Below the pieces are notes generated by a model, which saw nothing but the letters and a program-made list of their open reading frames with translations, was not told where the DNA came from and made no database searches. DNA of 64,000 nt from Paragyromitra xinjiangensis. Lineage: Eukaryota > Ascomycota > Pezizomycetes > Pezizales > Discinaceae. The stretch spans positions 1,302,001-1,366,000 of the forward strand of contig JBCAMK010000020.1 of the NCBI GenBank assembly GCA_038503065.1, written 5' to 3'. The translations under genes were made by a program, and so were the position numbers. Shown here in pieces: positions 11,661 to 23,071 of the stretch; positions within the stretch are counted from its first letter, which is position 1; every line of letters begins with the position of its first letter.

Positions 11661-12209
11661 TACCTCTGAAAACTACCAACATTCAGATCTCATCAATTGC
11701 GTGCTACCAAGATCTTCATCTTCATCACCACCCACAACAGGGTTCCTTCGTGGGCTTGTATAGGAAGGAATTGAGTAGTGAGTGCTGGGAATGTATGTAG
11801 GCATGGAATAGGTGGAAGTCGAGGATGAGTTACTGGGTCGACAGCGCAAAACTACTACCTCGGCTTGTCAGATCTGGCTAAGATGAAACGGTATATACTA
11901 CAGCTCATCACGTATGGCTCAACAACTTTTGGAAAGCATATGTCATAGTTTAATCCTATGAACGTATGTCGGTAGAGGGAGAAATGAATACAGGAAACGA
12001 GATACAAATAATGAAACAGCAGGCCATCTTTCAGGCACTTATTCCTCTCCCACCCCACCAAAAATCCCGTCACAAATTCCCACCCCATCGCCATAATCTG
12101 TTGATTGAAGGCCCTCCTACGCCTTATTGACCCAACTTCCAATTAGCTATCCCCTTCTGCGCGACTGTTCCTCCACTAGCTACCAGAGACACGCTCGTGA
12201 CCGATGATA

Positions 12210-12907
12210 TTAATAGTCAATGATCCTGGTACTGGCGAGGCTTGCCGCATCGCCGAGGCCGGGCCATCCAAAGGAAGGAGCGTCCTGGATTTCGGCATCA
12301 AATGCCCACGTCCCAAAAGTAACTCTCCGCGATTTCGGGCGGCGGCAGGGTTACGGGCTACGGTGGGGCTGGGGATAACGAATGTGCTTGCCAGGCCTTC
12401 ATTCCCATCAGGGCTCGGGATATTGAATGACGGAGCTTCCTGTTGTTCGACATCAAAAGCCCATGTGCCGAAAGCTCTGGCCACGCGGTTAAGCGCCCCG
12501 GGGGAGTTAGGACGGCTCGGAATTAACTGTGTACTACCAGCGGATTTGGTTTCCTCTTGGTCTTGGTTGTCGACGGTGGTGGTGAGCTGCGTGTCGTTTG
12601 GTTCCTCGCGGCCGAGTACCTGCGGATCAATTCTTGCCTGTTGGCCATGGGACGCCAGCATAGGTCTTGGCTGACTGATGATCGGCCGCGTGTCCGCGAG
12701 ATCTTCAACTTCCTCACTACCCGCAACACTTAAGTTCCGCACGTTTTGCTCGTCGATGTCTGTCTCCATTGGACCATCTTTAGCCTGGCTGCGGTTGGAT
12801 ACCGTAACGGAATCCGGCGCACTGCCGATGACCCTCGTAGAGGGGGGGCTCTCAGATCCATTGTTCCTGGCAGCGCTGAACGTCGGAGCGATGACTGCGG
12901 AGTCCAA
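12210..12907 (-). pseudogene. HTH-module family fragment, 5'-truncated and frameshifted
   Basis: Encodes only the C-terminal two thirds of the family protein; the HTH exon and intron are missing, with unrelated sequence upstream of about 12907. Two modules are present: AFGTWAFDVEQQEAPSFN.P followed by GLASTFVIPSP, and a second FGTWAFDAEIQDAPSFGWPG followed by SLASTRIIDY and TAA at 12210. A one-base frameshift just before the second module diverts the longest open frame into an unrelated tail ending near 12176. Loss of the DNA-binding half plus a frameshift points to a pseudogene. Confidence 0.65.
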
Positions 12908-13916
12908 AATATCCCTGTATTACAGCAGAATCCCCCACAGGAATTCTGCCTGCTATTTCTTGTTAGTATATCCATATATGGTAGTCAGGGCTAGGGGTTT
13001 CTGTTGGGAGTCCCCTGATATAGATGGATCATCCCCAGCTTCTTACCCCTGTTTAAGTTACACTGTGGCAGAGATGGTGGGTAAGCAGTGGGGAAAAATC
13101 CCTATGGGTTTTAAAAATTAGTCGTGGTTATATGGGGTATATGCGTAGGGAAATAGAGGGACATTGAGAGTATGTACTAAACTAAGAGGAAGACAACGCT
13201 CTTGGCAGTAGGGTTAGGTCCAGAATCAAGAGAGATTAAGATTATAGAATGGAAATGGTCATCATTATCTTGTCCACTTACTGGGCGAGTAAATTGTTTC
13301 GCCTGTTGCCCTCCAAAAAATTCCCCTAACCCTGCTGCCAAGAGCCTTGCCTTCCCCTTGGCTTGGTACACCCTCTAGGTTTCCGGAACTGTACAATCAA
13401 TCTAGAGAACTTGAAGGAGCCGCAATGCGGGGTCATAAAAAATCACTCAGATTTTCTATAAGAATACCTCCCTCATAAGAATATGGTGTTGCTACAAAGT
13501 CATATTCCTAAAGCGCGGTTGTACTGTAAGTCTCAACACAAGTCAAACGGTTATGGCCCTCGTATTGATCTTGGTCTGTCTACGTTCCCAGTAGTGAACT
13601 TCATTCACGTGTCTGAAAGAGTGGAGCGGTATACACCACGGCACATCACGTAAGGCTCAAGAGTTTTTGAAGAAATATGTTGTACTAGGATGCTATGAAA
13701 GCACCTAGGTGGAGAAGAGATTTTATACAAAGAATGAAATACAACAACGAATGTATGGCCATCTTTTAGCGCGACCAACCACCCTACAAAAATTTTTCAA
13801 CTACCACTTCCCCGCAGGCCTCCCTATGCCGTATCAACCCTGCTCCCAATCACCCGCCCCCCTGTGCCAGACCATCCCCCCATCGGCCGCAAGAGATCTG
13901 CTCGCATCGTATGGCA
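12908..13916. other. Intergenic with duplicated 3' flank
   Basis: 13177-13371 is open on the minus strand but has no recognisable protein. An approximately 35-bp stretch at 13196-13225 (CTCTTGGCAGTAGGGTTAGG) recurs inverted at 13315-13345 (CCCTAACCCTGCTGCCAAGAG), marking a small inverted-repeat element of about 150 bp. About 13530-13910 repeats the 3' flank of HTH-module gene 1. Confidence 0.45.
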
Positions 13917-15194
13917 CTAGTAATTAATAATCACTGTACTAGCCATGCTTTCATCGTCGGGGAACTCCGGAAAAGTAAAGGACGGAGCGTCCTGTACCTC
14001 AGCGTCAAACGCCCAAGCTCCAAAGGCGACCCTTCCTTGACTAAGCGCGACAGGAGAGCTAGGGTAGCTAGCGATGATGAGGGTGCTTGCGAGGCTTTCG
14101 TTCTCGCTAACCGGCTCGATTGGATCGCCACCGGTAGTACCATGGAAGGAGCTTGGATAGCTCTCGATTACTCGAGTGCTTGCCAGGCTCCCCGCCTCGC
14201 TGATCAACTTCCTGCCACTGAGATCTTCACCTTCATCACCACCCATAGCACCTATGGCTTGACCACTTAGTTCGTCCAGAGTAATCCCCATTGGTGCAAC
14301 TTCCACCTGCCCCTGCATAGATAACGTGGCAGAGTGCGACAGACTGCCAATTTCTCTTGCAGAGGGCAATTGCTGAGATCCGTTGGCGACGTTAAGCTGC
14401 GGAGTGACGGCTTCGTTCCGGTGGACTTCGGATACAAAAGCCCGTTCCCTAGCAACATTGGGCGGCATGCGATGGGTCCTCTGGCCTTCGCCGTTAGGAT
14501 GGTTTCTAGCTGCTGTCTCGTTAAAGCCCCTCGAAATAGGCAGGGCTTCGGTTGTCATGTGCGGTTCTGCGCGTGTTGAAGTTGTCGTGTTACCGGTTGC
14601 ATGCTCAGTGCTCAATTCGTGACTGGTGTGCACCTCGTGATTACGGCTCCCTGCGCTGTCTGCCAAGCCTGCAAGGTGATTGGAAGCTAAAATAGTACCA
14701 GTAGCTTTCACAAACTTCATAATTCGCGCTTCATTGCTAGGTTCAATCCTAATAACGGATGACAAGGTAGGATGGGATGCACTGTCGTCGGCCCTAGACT
14801 CGGTGATAGCCACCTTCTCCATGTCGGCCGCCAGCATCTTTTCCGCATAAAAACTAGCATACTTGGCCTTCCATGTTTTCATCCAAGCATCGGAGAATCT
14901 TGGAAGTTCAGCTTCTGTATAATTGTCAGATCTTGAACATACACGTAGTCTTAAAAAGATGTATTTACCTTGGTAAAGCGATTGAAAGATCTCCGCCGCC
15001 TGGGAACGTACGCTAGAGTCCGGAACTGAACCTTTCTGTTGGTGGTACCAGTGGAAAAGCTGCGTAGAAACATCGGGCCATTTGCCTGCATGCTGCTTTC
15101 TTGCCGTCTTTTTCAGAACACCAGCTGGTTTAGCCAGCTTTTTCGTCATCTTCTTACTGATAATTCGGGAGGTATTTCTTGGGAGTAGCGCCAT
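13917..15194 (-). CDS. HTH-module family protein 2, two exons
   Basis: Start at 15194 (ATG GCG CTA), exon 1 to 14969, exon 2 14914-13917 (407 aa). The 54-nt intron (GTAAAT donor, CTGACAAT branch, ACAG acceptor) is stop-free and a multiple of three, so the unspliced frame stays open and even continues upstream of the true start. Exon 1 has exactly the same length (226 nt) as in family protein 1. Domain order: basic N-terminus, KWPDVSTQLFHWYHQQ and VPDSSVRSQAAEIF, then LPRFSDAWMKTWKAKY (HTH-like), a Ser/Thr/His/Asn-rich middle, and C-terminal modules SLASTRVIESYPSS, SLASTLIIASYPSS, AFGAWAFDAEVQDAPSFTFP and SMASTVIINY. DNA binding is inferred; the modules are of unknown function. Start chosen by alignment to the family, not by the longest frame. 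Confidence 0.72.
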   Translation of the reverse strand: MALLPRNTSRIISKKMTKKLAKPAGVLKKTARKQHAGKWPDVSTQLFHWYHQQKGSVPDSSVRSQAAEIFQSLYQGKYIFLRLRVCSRSDNYTEAELPRFSDAWMKTWKAKYASFYAEKMLAADMEKVAITESRADDSASHPTLSSVIRIEPSNEARIMKFVKATGTILASNHLAGLADSAGSRNHEVHTSHELSTEHATGNTTTSTRAEPHMTTEALPISRGFNETAARNHPNGEGQRTHRMPPNVARERAFVSEVHRNEAVTPQLNVANGSQQLPSAREIGSLSHSATLSMQGQVEVAPMGITLDELSGQAIGAMGGDEGEDLSGRKLISEAGSLASTRVIESYPSSFHGTTGGDPIEPVSENESLASTLIIASYPSSPVALSQGRVAFGAWAFDAEVQDAPSFTFPEFPDDESMASTVIINY

Positions 15195-16496
15195 CACTGC
15201 TGAACGGTCGATTCGGAAAAATAGAAGAGAAAAGAGAACAAGGGTTTCGACAAGTATGTAAGGTTGGGAGGAGGGGTAGAAGGTCCACTGAATTAACAGT
15301 GGTCCAAAGAGGGGATCGAGGAGGTCTGCTGATTTAACAACAGAGGTCTGGAGAGAGGATTGAGGAGGATTGACGTCGAAGCCGTTTCGTGGAGACGAGT
15401 ACTTGCCAATTGGCCAACTCTTAGAGTGAAGAATCGGAACAGGATACGGAATGATAGCCACAAGAACTTGTTTTACACCACGCAACTGCTGTGACGGTAT
15501 TTTCCAATCACGCGTATGAATATTAAGGTGTAAATGAGGGAAGAGTGAGAGAGGATAGTAAAGTCGACCGATACCCAAGAGGATACAATGATGAAGAAGC
15601 TGACCGACAGTCAAAAGAATAAGGAGGTGAGAAAGACGATCGAGAGTCAAAAGTAGAGGGAAGAGAATCGGACCGACGGTAGGAAGAAGTGGGCGCAGAA
15701 GTCTATCAATAGTACAGACGTTCAGCGGATACAGAAAACGGAGTACTCGGTTAACAGTAAAAAGAGATGAAAAGATACTGATAACGAACACGACGATGGA
15801 TAAAGAAGAGGTTGAGGAGATGGATGAAGAGGAATGTTTGGGGTAATAGTTGGATATAGTCTCCTACCAGCCCCAAGCATCCTGCCTGCTGCGTACAGTA
15901 GGGCCTGAAGGCCATGGAAGAGCGTGGGGAATTAAACGAGGGCATCTTATCTCTGAAGATACAAGTGTTTCTGTAAGACTTCCTCACAAACTCCAGCATC
16001 AATTCACCTCTAAAACCCACTAGAAATGTGAAGATCTCTGCCCCCTCTCCTGAGGGTGGAAGCAACCGTCCGTCAATTTCTAATAAGACTTAGTGTTAGT
16101 TAACCCCCGAATTCCACCAAAATCCCCGGACGATATTTTTCGTCGCCGTGCGAAGATCTTGGAGTGGCAAAGAAGGGTGAAGGATACATTATTCGCAGGC
16201 GAAGGGTAGTTCCCCTCAAACGATCCACCATGTAAGCGACAAAACTAGTGAACTATACAATAAGTCCTTTTTACAGTTATTGTCTAGTGCTGATATTGGA
16301 TTCATGGCTGCTTCATGATGCGTCTGTGATTGACAGGCCGAGAAAGCCAGGAAAAGTATTATGTTTGAACTGCAGGACATCTGTGCAATACCTCTCCACA
16401 TACGTTAAACAGCTTGGGCCCTCGAGTTCCTTATACATTACCAGCAGCAAAATTCGTTCCACACCCAAATTTGATTGGTCTAGTTTAAAGTTATCA
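15195..16496. other. Leader repeat of HTH-module gene 2 and intergenic sequence
   Basis: Low-complexity purine-rich repeats (GACCGACAGTCAAAAGAATAAGG-like words) at about 15540-15700 and the leader block at 15945-16030 match those at 11.0-11.7 kb. The open frame that runs into HTH-module gene 2 here is a composition effect. 16031-16496 contains nothing recognisable. Confidence 0.45.
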
Positions 16497-17765
16497 CAGG
16501 CCATACTAGCTAGGCTTTCGTTATCGTCGGGGTCGGGAAAGTTGAAGGAAGGTGCGTCTTGAACCTCCACATCAAACGCCCATATTCCGAAGCCTCTACC
16601 CCCGCGATGATACGCCACAGCAGGCCTGGAGGGACTAGCGATGATGAACTTATCTTCCAGCCTTTTGTCGTCATAATTAGGCAGATTAAACGATGGGGCT
16701 TCTTGTTGCTCCACATCGGAGGCCAAGGTGCCGAATGCCCTGCCACCGCGGCGACGCGACGCGAAGCAGCCAGCACGGCTGGGAATTAGCCTCATGCTCG
16801 CTTGGTTTGCGGCTTCCTCCTCGTCTCTTCCAATCGGTCGGGTACTGACCTACTCCTCATTTGGGTCGGCACTGAGGGTGTTTCGCGGCGGAGGGTTCTG
16901 CACATCTAGCTCGAGTGCCGCTGCTCTAATCTTTATCTCGTTATTGAGTGCAATAAAAGAGCTAGGACGGCTCCCCATGGCCCCCGTACTCACCCAGCCT
17001 TCGGCATCACCGGCGACCCAGTTGATAACCTATATCCGATCGAGGTCTTCATTTTCATCGTCGGTTGGACTACCGGGCGCTACGGCGTTCGGCTGCCTAC
17101 GGTACAGTACCTGCAAGCCACCTCCCACCTGTCGATCCTGAGATGCGATGACAAACTCCTGCTGACTAATCACCCAGTGAGTGCGGGCAAGATCTTCGCG
17201 TTTGTCACCACCAACAACACCCAAAATCGGAGCATGCTGGCCGCCATTGCCAGTCTCCGTGGGGCCATCTGCAGCCCGAGCACCGTTGGACGCCTTGAGG
17301 GAACCTGAGATGCTGTTGATGACTCTCGTAGAGGCGAGGCTTGCGGATCTGTGGTGACTGGCAACACCAAACACCGGAGCGATTCCTTTGTCTCGACTGA
17401 CATCAGCCGGAGCAGCTCCTCTCACATTATTGAATGGCGCTCGATAGCCATCCTGATTTTGATCACTGGAAGTAGTTCTGGTTGCCATCTGATTTAGGTT
17501 CAGGCTCATCCTAACAGACCGGACTCTGGCTGCGACCTCGGGCAGCGTGTGGGTGGAAGATGACTCGTTACGGGTTGCGTCTCAACTGCACTTGATTTGA
17601 GACGGCTGCGCAGCTTGTTATTACGGCTTGGTTCTCCATTTGTAGAGCCAAGAAAGCGGTTTGAAGAAGTCAAAACAGTAACGGGAACTTTCACGAACTG
17701 AACAATCCGAACTTCATCGCAAGCCTCAATCGCAGTAGTAGCTCGATGTCTCGTAGCACCTGTAG
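16497..17765 (-). pseudogene. HTH-module family pseudogene with frameshift and in-frame stops
   Basis: Homology begins at the exon-2 interior (TAIEACDEVRIVQFVKVP, matching VVEPCNKVRIAKFVKV in family protein 1), so the HTH exon is absent. Reading down the minus strand there is one frameshift near 17581, then an in-frame TAG after EDLDRI (about 17030) and another TAG after DPNEE (about 16855). Several modules follow: AFGTLASDVEQQEAPSFNLP and GFGIWAFDVEVQDAPSFNFP...NESLAS, where homology stops at about 16497 without a terminal stop. Non-functional as a conventional gene. Its module count appears larger than in the intact minus-strand copies. Confidence 0.65.
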
Positions 17766-17769
17766 GTAG

Positions 17770-19274
17770 TATGAAATAAGAACGAGCCCAAGTTGGATAG
17801 CGTTATAAACAATCAAACAATTCAAACTCGCTAGTAAAGTGCACTCCTCCCTTCGCCAGGTTACTCCCCCAGCCACATATCCGTCTAATTGGTACACACT
17901 TGAGCCTATCTACAGCCATGCCATACGCTAATATTATATGTTCAAAGATTTAATAGGTGCGCTAGTACCATACCCCATGTTGTTGGATGTCCTCAAGCAA
18001 CTTACCGGTCAATCAATTGGCTCCCTAGTGAGTCTCGGAACCACTCATCTATGCGTTAGTCATTAGCTAGTTGGCGAGCTCTATCCTCACCACTGCTATC
18101 GACACATTAGGAACTCGCCCAGACCTGTCCTTCTTTACGTCGGTGGAAAGGGTTTATATTATCCTGCCATGCTACTATAGCACTCTGATAAACAGAGAAC
18201 TGATTACAATGGGATCCTGCTGGGTCTTACTGTTGCTTATATCCTTTCGCGGATGGAAATGAAGGGTAGAGATTGGGAATGTAATGGTTGCGCCCGTCGC
18301 GTATTGAAGCGAGAAAACCTTTTCAATGCTTGCATACTAGCCACAAAACCTTTACAATACCCTCTCACACCAAGCATCGCTGGAGACACACAGAAGTCTC
18401 TGCCTAAGACATACACGCGCGCGCGCCTTTTAACGCGCTGCCATACTGGTTCTACATAACCAAACCTAAGATTTTACAGCAGATATATAGAGTAAATCGG
18501 GGTAAAGAAATAATTAGGAGCATTTAATAGCAGGCGAATGTGTACTCCTGGGGATCTATACTGTTGAGTTTAAGTGAGGTTTAGCTGGAGCACATTGGCG
18601 TACGCGGCTTAGATAAAATAAAGCTACTTCACTCTGTTTAGTAGAAACTAGGAGGATTTAATCTAAAAAGGACTGTATGTCGTGGGCGGCAGAAAGCAGC
18701 TTGCTCCACGCGGTAGATCGTAGTTTGCAGCAGATTTATTACCCTGAGCTCTTATTCTTAAGTGAAATAGGACTATTGTTTACACCACCCGCTACGGTCC
18801 TAATAGTGCTTCTTGTACAATGCCATGTCACCAACTGATGATGACTGAATGCCGCTGTCCCAGACTACGGTTGATGTCAGCGGGCTGTTCACAATATATC
18901 TCTTCCCATCTAGCCTAGTAGTGTGGGAGGGTAGATTGTTTGATGACAAAAACTTGTAGGTGCCCACTTTGGTAAAGCCTTCCCATTTGTGTGGAGCTAA
19001 TGAACCTTTCTTCCATTTAATCCCTCTTTGACACGGTGACCTGATCTGCTAAGTTTAAATTTGCTGCGAAGCGTGGTATGGAATAAGGCTACACGTGCAA
19101 TCTCTTTTCTTCCTTTAATGCTTCATATTTGCTACAGTAAACAAAGGAGGAAAGGCTTTTGAGGATATCCAAACTTCTGCCATCCCAGAGCTCGAAATCT
19201 TCTATTTATACTGTATTGAATTTCCTTATCCACCCTTCTGGCCCTGGCGTGACACTCCATCTAGATACAAAGTA
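17770..19274. other. No supported feature
   Basis: Short overlapping frames only; no domain, splice structure or repeat family was recognised apart from a (CG)n-like run near 18417-18426. Confidence 0.3.
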
Positions 19275-20113
19275 TCAGTATTGAATCATATAAGTGCTCG
19301 CTAGCGATTCATCGTCGCAGGTAGGAATGTCGAAAGCCCGCGGATTTATTGCATTGTATCTGGTACCCACAGTACTAGGAGCATGTGTAGCAGAGGTTAT
19401 TGTTAGTGGATCACGGAGGAGGGCGGACAACTTGGCCGCTCGAATTCGGTTTGAAGGCTCCTCGAAGTTAATATCTGCTGCACTCGTTGGAAGCGTGGAG
19501 GTGTCAAGGTACGATTTTCGCTGTCAGCGCCCCCCTCCCTACTATTTAATACTTCCCCCGTTCCCGCTTCGGATAGGAACTCGGTATAGTATACTAAGTA
19601 CCGGCGACGCCAGTTTTCGAGCCAGGTAAATGAGAACCTCGGCAATGGCAAGCCTTAAAAATTGTCAGACATCATCACAAATCTTAGAAAAGCCTGCTTA
19701 CCTTCGTGAATCTCCTGGAACAAGGTGATTGCTTGAGCCTGAATGTCGCTCCCGGTGACTACTCCAGTTTGGGTATGGCACAGGTGTCGTTGCTTAGTAA
19801 TGCAATATGGTGAGATGAACGGAGCCTAATTATAAGACAACCACAAGAGATATTTCGTAGTAGCCGATCAAGAACGATATCAAAGTAAGTGGAGAGGAGC
19901 TCTCTGAGTCTAAACTGTTTGGGCAGCAATGGGGCTGTATGTTTTGTGGATGTACGGAGTATCGCTCATTGCAGGACTAAGCGCCAGCGCCTGTACCACT
20001 AGAACATTTTCACATCATGAATGGGCCACTTCCCAACCCCCCGTACTACCTTTCGACCCTTCTCGGTACGGTTGGATGACTAGTGGTGCAGTGCCGCGTT
20101 TAAGTCGTGGCAT
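19275..20113 (-). pseudogene. HTH-module family pseudogene interrupted by a MITE in the WYH codon
   Basis: Start-like ATG at 20113 (MPRLKRGTA). Exon 1 reads KWPIHDVKMF, a TAG stop, then WY, where a 213-bp MITE (19781-19993) interrupts the Tyr codon. Reading resumes beyond the MITE as HTQTGVV..DIQAQAITLFQEIHE, then a normal-looking intron (GTAAGC ... CTGACAA ... AAG, about 19653-19700) and LPLPRFSFTWLENWRRRY. A further frameshift occurs near 19500, and the protein ends AFDIPTCDDESLASTYMIQY with TGA at 19275. Closest to the 32.6- and 34.9-kb genes, but on the opposite strand. Broken in at least three ways. Confidence 0.7.
19781..19993 (+). mobile_element. MITE family A, copy 1 (inside a pseudogene)
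   Basis: Imperfect terminal inverted repeats: the left end CAGGTGTCGTTGCTTAGTAA and the complement of the right end CAGGCGCTGGCGCTTAGTCC, with the conserved core GCTTAGTCATGCAAT in most copies. The interior contains GAGGAGCTCTCTGAG and CTGTTTGGGCAGCAATGGGG. The family is flanked by TA in most copies, as for Tc1/mariner-derived MITEs. Here the target is the TA of a Tyr codon in a dead HTH-module gene; one flanking TA has decayed to CA. Too short to encode protein. Confidence 0.75.
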
Positions 20114-20960
20114 TGTTGTATAGACGCTTGTTAGTAGTTTGATCTCGACCAATGGCTTTGGGTTTCATCTGTAGTGTTTGGCTTATCCACAGATTGGTGC
20201 AGGTTAGTGTCATGGCCAGCCCCATGCACGGAATCTCCTGGCATTAAAACGCTCGGAATTACATGAACCGTACAGGCTGAAAAAGGATACGAGGCTCTCG
20301 GGGGCTTTTTCTGCTCCAGCTTCTTTTGCCCGAGAGTAGGGGTGTTTCTGTGGTGCTTGCTCGCACTTAAGGGCCAATGACTCCGAGACTGGTACCGAAG
20401 ACCCTCTGAGGTGAGTCTCAGAATTACTCATCTACGCGTTAGTCATTAACAGGTCGATGAGCTTCATCTCTATCACTGTAGTCCGTACTATAATAGCTGA
20501 CCAGGAGTAGGAGACGATGATACGTCATGCTCATTCGCTGATGCTGATGTTTTCTAGCGATGCATAAGGACCGTACCATCGGGGGGGTACCCAAGTTGTT
20601 GCCCCAGTACTACTGTGAAGACTACCGCCAAGATCGCTTTGTTCTTAGCGAGATTCCAGTTGGCGATATCATTTATTCGCTCCCAAGAATTTTCGTGCAC
20701 GACCCATCCTGCTGTGTTGACGGAAAGGGTTTATCTTATGTTGTCATGCTAACATACTCTGATAGGCAGAGAGCTACATTCCCATCTTGTAGCTCCTTAT
20801 TATTTTCTATACCCCACGGATAATCCGAGCGCAGAGTTCCCCCTCGGTCCACATTTTGCTGATCTTGAAACTTTTCAGCTCCTTATCAACCGAGCTCCCC
20901 ATCACTCCTCACCCTGTGCCACACCATTACCCCATCAGCCGAAAAAGACTCGCTCATGCG
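20114..20960. other. No supported gene
   Basis: The segment at about 20400-20510 (GTGAGTCTCAGAATTACTCATC ... GTTAGTCATTA) resembles 18030-18110, and 20700-20790 resembles 18140-18210. A short sequence was therefore duplicated between these places. No coding content is supported. Confidence 0.3.
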
Positions 20961-20964
20961 CGAC

Positions 20965-21720
20965 GATATTTGTCGAGTATTTGCGTGCTCGCAAAACTTT
21001 CTGTATCGTTGTAGGGAATATTAAAGGAGGGAGCTTCCTTTGTCTCCACGCCGAACGCCCACGCCTTAAATTTTCTCTCTCCAATTGAGAGAGCTAGGAC
21101 GACTGACGATTATCCGCGTGCTCGCCAGGCGTTTAGTATGGTCGTTGGGAACGTTAGATGAAGGAGCGTCCTGCATCTCCTCGCCGAATGCCCACGTTCC
21201 GAGTCATTTCCTCCCCCCGAAGGGGTGCCACAAAAGAGCTAAGACGACTGGCAATAACCCACTTACTCGCCAGGCTTTTGGTATCGCTGTTGGAGAGGTT
21301 GAATGAAGGAGCGTCCTGCATCTCCATGTCGAAGGCCCACGTCCCAAATCCTCTCTCCGTGGTGGGGTGCCGCGAAAGAGCCAGGACTGCTGGCGATAAT
21401 CTGTGTGCTTGCCAGGCTTCCGGTATCACCATAGGGAGGGTTAACGGAAGGAGCATCCTGCACCTTCACGTCGAACGCCCACGTCCCAAGTCCCTACTCT
21501 TCCCGACGGAATCCTGTGACTGAGCCCCGGCTACTGACGATGATCCGCATGCTCGCGAGGCTATTGGTTATGACATAAGATCTGCTAGCGCGATCAGTAC
21601 GGCCGAGCGTGTCGGTTTGGTTTCCGCCGGTGGTGTTGCGCGAGGGAGCGTTTTGCTCCTCGATGCCAGGTCCTCTTGAACCGGTCCCGCTCTTGCCCTC
21701 AGCAAGTACCACAGGAGAGC
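20965..21720 (-). pseudogene. Frameshifted tandem array of the SLAST module
   Basis: About five successive degenerate copies of the C-terminal module are readable on the minus strand in shifting frames: EEQNAPSRN with NSLASMRIIVSS; VKVQDAPSVNPPYGD with SLASTQIIASSPGS; GFGTWAFDMEMQDAPSFN with SLASKWVIASRLSS; a fourth with heavy decay; and KAWAFGVETKEAPSFNIP with ESFASTQIL near 20980. Spacing is about 120-140 bp. No HTH exon is attached. It shows the module behaves as a tandem DNA and protein repeat that can expand on its own. Confidence 0.6.
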
Positions 21721-21778
21721 TTGGGCGACTGGTTATCTCTTGCGTGCTGGCAAGGCTTTAGCGCTAGCGTATCGGCGA

Positions 21779-23071
21779 CGCTTCGAATTCCGCCGGTGAA
21801 TCGTCATCTTTTATGCCATTAATATCGATTCCGAAATCATCTCGCAAAATCGATATTGCCTTAATTGGTTGCGTAGAGGCCATTTTTTTATATCGGTCAT
21901 TAATATTGCCGCTCCTCGATAGTTAATTGTATCTCCCTCAGCATTCCAAATAGTTACAGGTCAGGACGATTCCGGCATCCCGATATCACGTGCAAAAGCT
22001 AGTAGGTTCGGGAGCTCAGTAATTGGAGACCGCTGGGTTGGTATCAGGAGATCTCGATGGAGATTTTTGAAACGTTCCCACTTCTTTTGGTCAACTGCTG
22101 AAGACTCCCAGGCGTTTCTGAGAACTATCAACCTCGCTTTTGCGGTAACCAACAATTAAAACATGCGGCATAAACCTGGAGCTGCATGAGTCTCCTAAAA
22201 TGGTGGAAATCGTCCATTTTCATACCCCCATCGCCGCATATCTGGCACTGGGCTGGTTCGTGCATGATCGATACCCCCTCGGGCGTAATCGCGAAGCAGA
22301 AACAACACCAATCAATGCCGTTCGCCAGTTTTTTTCTTACCTGGCTCCACATAGCGCCTTCCCTCTTTCTCTTATCATAACGATCGCCACCATCATCTGG
22401 GAATGGCCCCATTTTCAGTGTCGTTCTTGATCTAACCTGAGCAACTTTCTGAGTTATATCTGTAGGTGCGCTTTGTGAAGACACTTCCGGCAACTCTCTC
22501 CTTGACCTCCTTCCTGAGGCTTCTCTTGAAGGCCCAGGTTCTCCAACGTCAAACATTTCCCACAAGTACAAAGGTGCCTGCTCCACTCGTTTAGCAGCCC
22601 CAGAGCCTCTACCCGGCATTTTCATTCCCTCCCTCTAACTGTCATTCCTCGACTGACTCGCGATCGATGTAACATCAGCATCTGAACCCGCAACCCAACC
22701 GCGCTCCCCAGTTACAGGTTCTTTCGCTCGTCTTATATCGTCCAAACATCGGATTGCCGTCGCTGCTGGTGCCTATAGCACAGCGGCTAGGTCGGGTAAA
22801 ACGCTGGTCGCCAGTTTGAACGCTCCCTTTTTATCCACTCCGCAAGCTTATTTCTAATAGCTTCACTTAAGTGAAGCCCATAGCTCGTGAGTTTTTCGTT
22901 TTCACTGCCGCCACGTCCCGCCCTTACCGAATAGAAGATCAACTTCTTCCAGACCCTCCGGTATCTGATCATTGTCTCCCGTTTTCGGAACCCAAATGAG
23001 TGTGGAGGAGGACATTCCGATTTGTTAGTACTTCTCATCAACCTTCTCGTGGACGACGAGGCTCTTTCCAC
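21779..23071 (-). pseudogene. Decayed helicase-like element (Cys/His zinc cluster and upstream segment)
   Basis: Several open minus-strand pieces seem to belong together. One (23071-22787) contains FGFRKRETMIRYRRVWKKLI, which resembles the segment before the helicase core in fungal OrsD/RecQ-like helicase proteins. The next (22625-22128) ends with WCCFCF..., MHEPAQCQICG and AACFNCWLPQ, a Cys/His pattern like the C-terminal cluster (C..C, H...C, C..C.LPQ) of those proteins. A frameshifted continuation lies at 22155-21961, and a last short frame (MASTQPIKAISILRDD) ends at about 21765. The helicase motifs themselves are missing, so the element is heavily deleted. The family assignment is by recollection of pattern only. 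Confidence 0.35.

Noticed and set aside
15195..15791. Upstream extension of the 624-codon frame leading into HTH-module gene 2
   Set aside because: Alignment with the other family members places the start at 15194; the upstream part is purine-rich leader repeat and has no counterpart in the proteins.
22186..22430. Plus-strand frames opposite the Cys/His cluster
   Set aside because: Antisense shadows of the helicase-like remnant on the minus strand.
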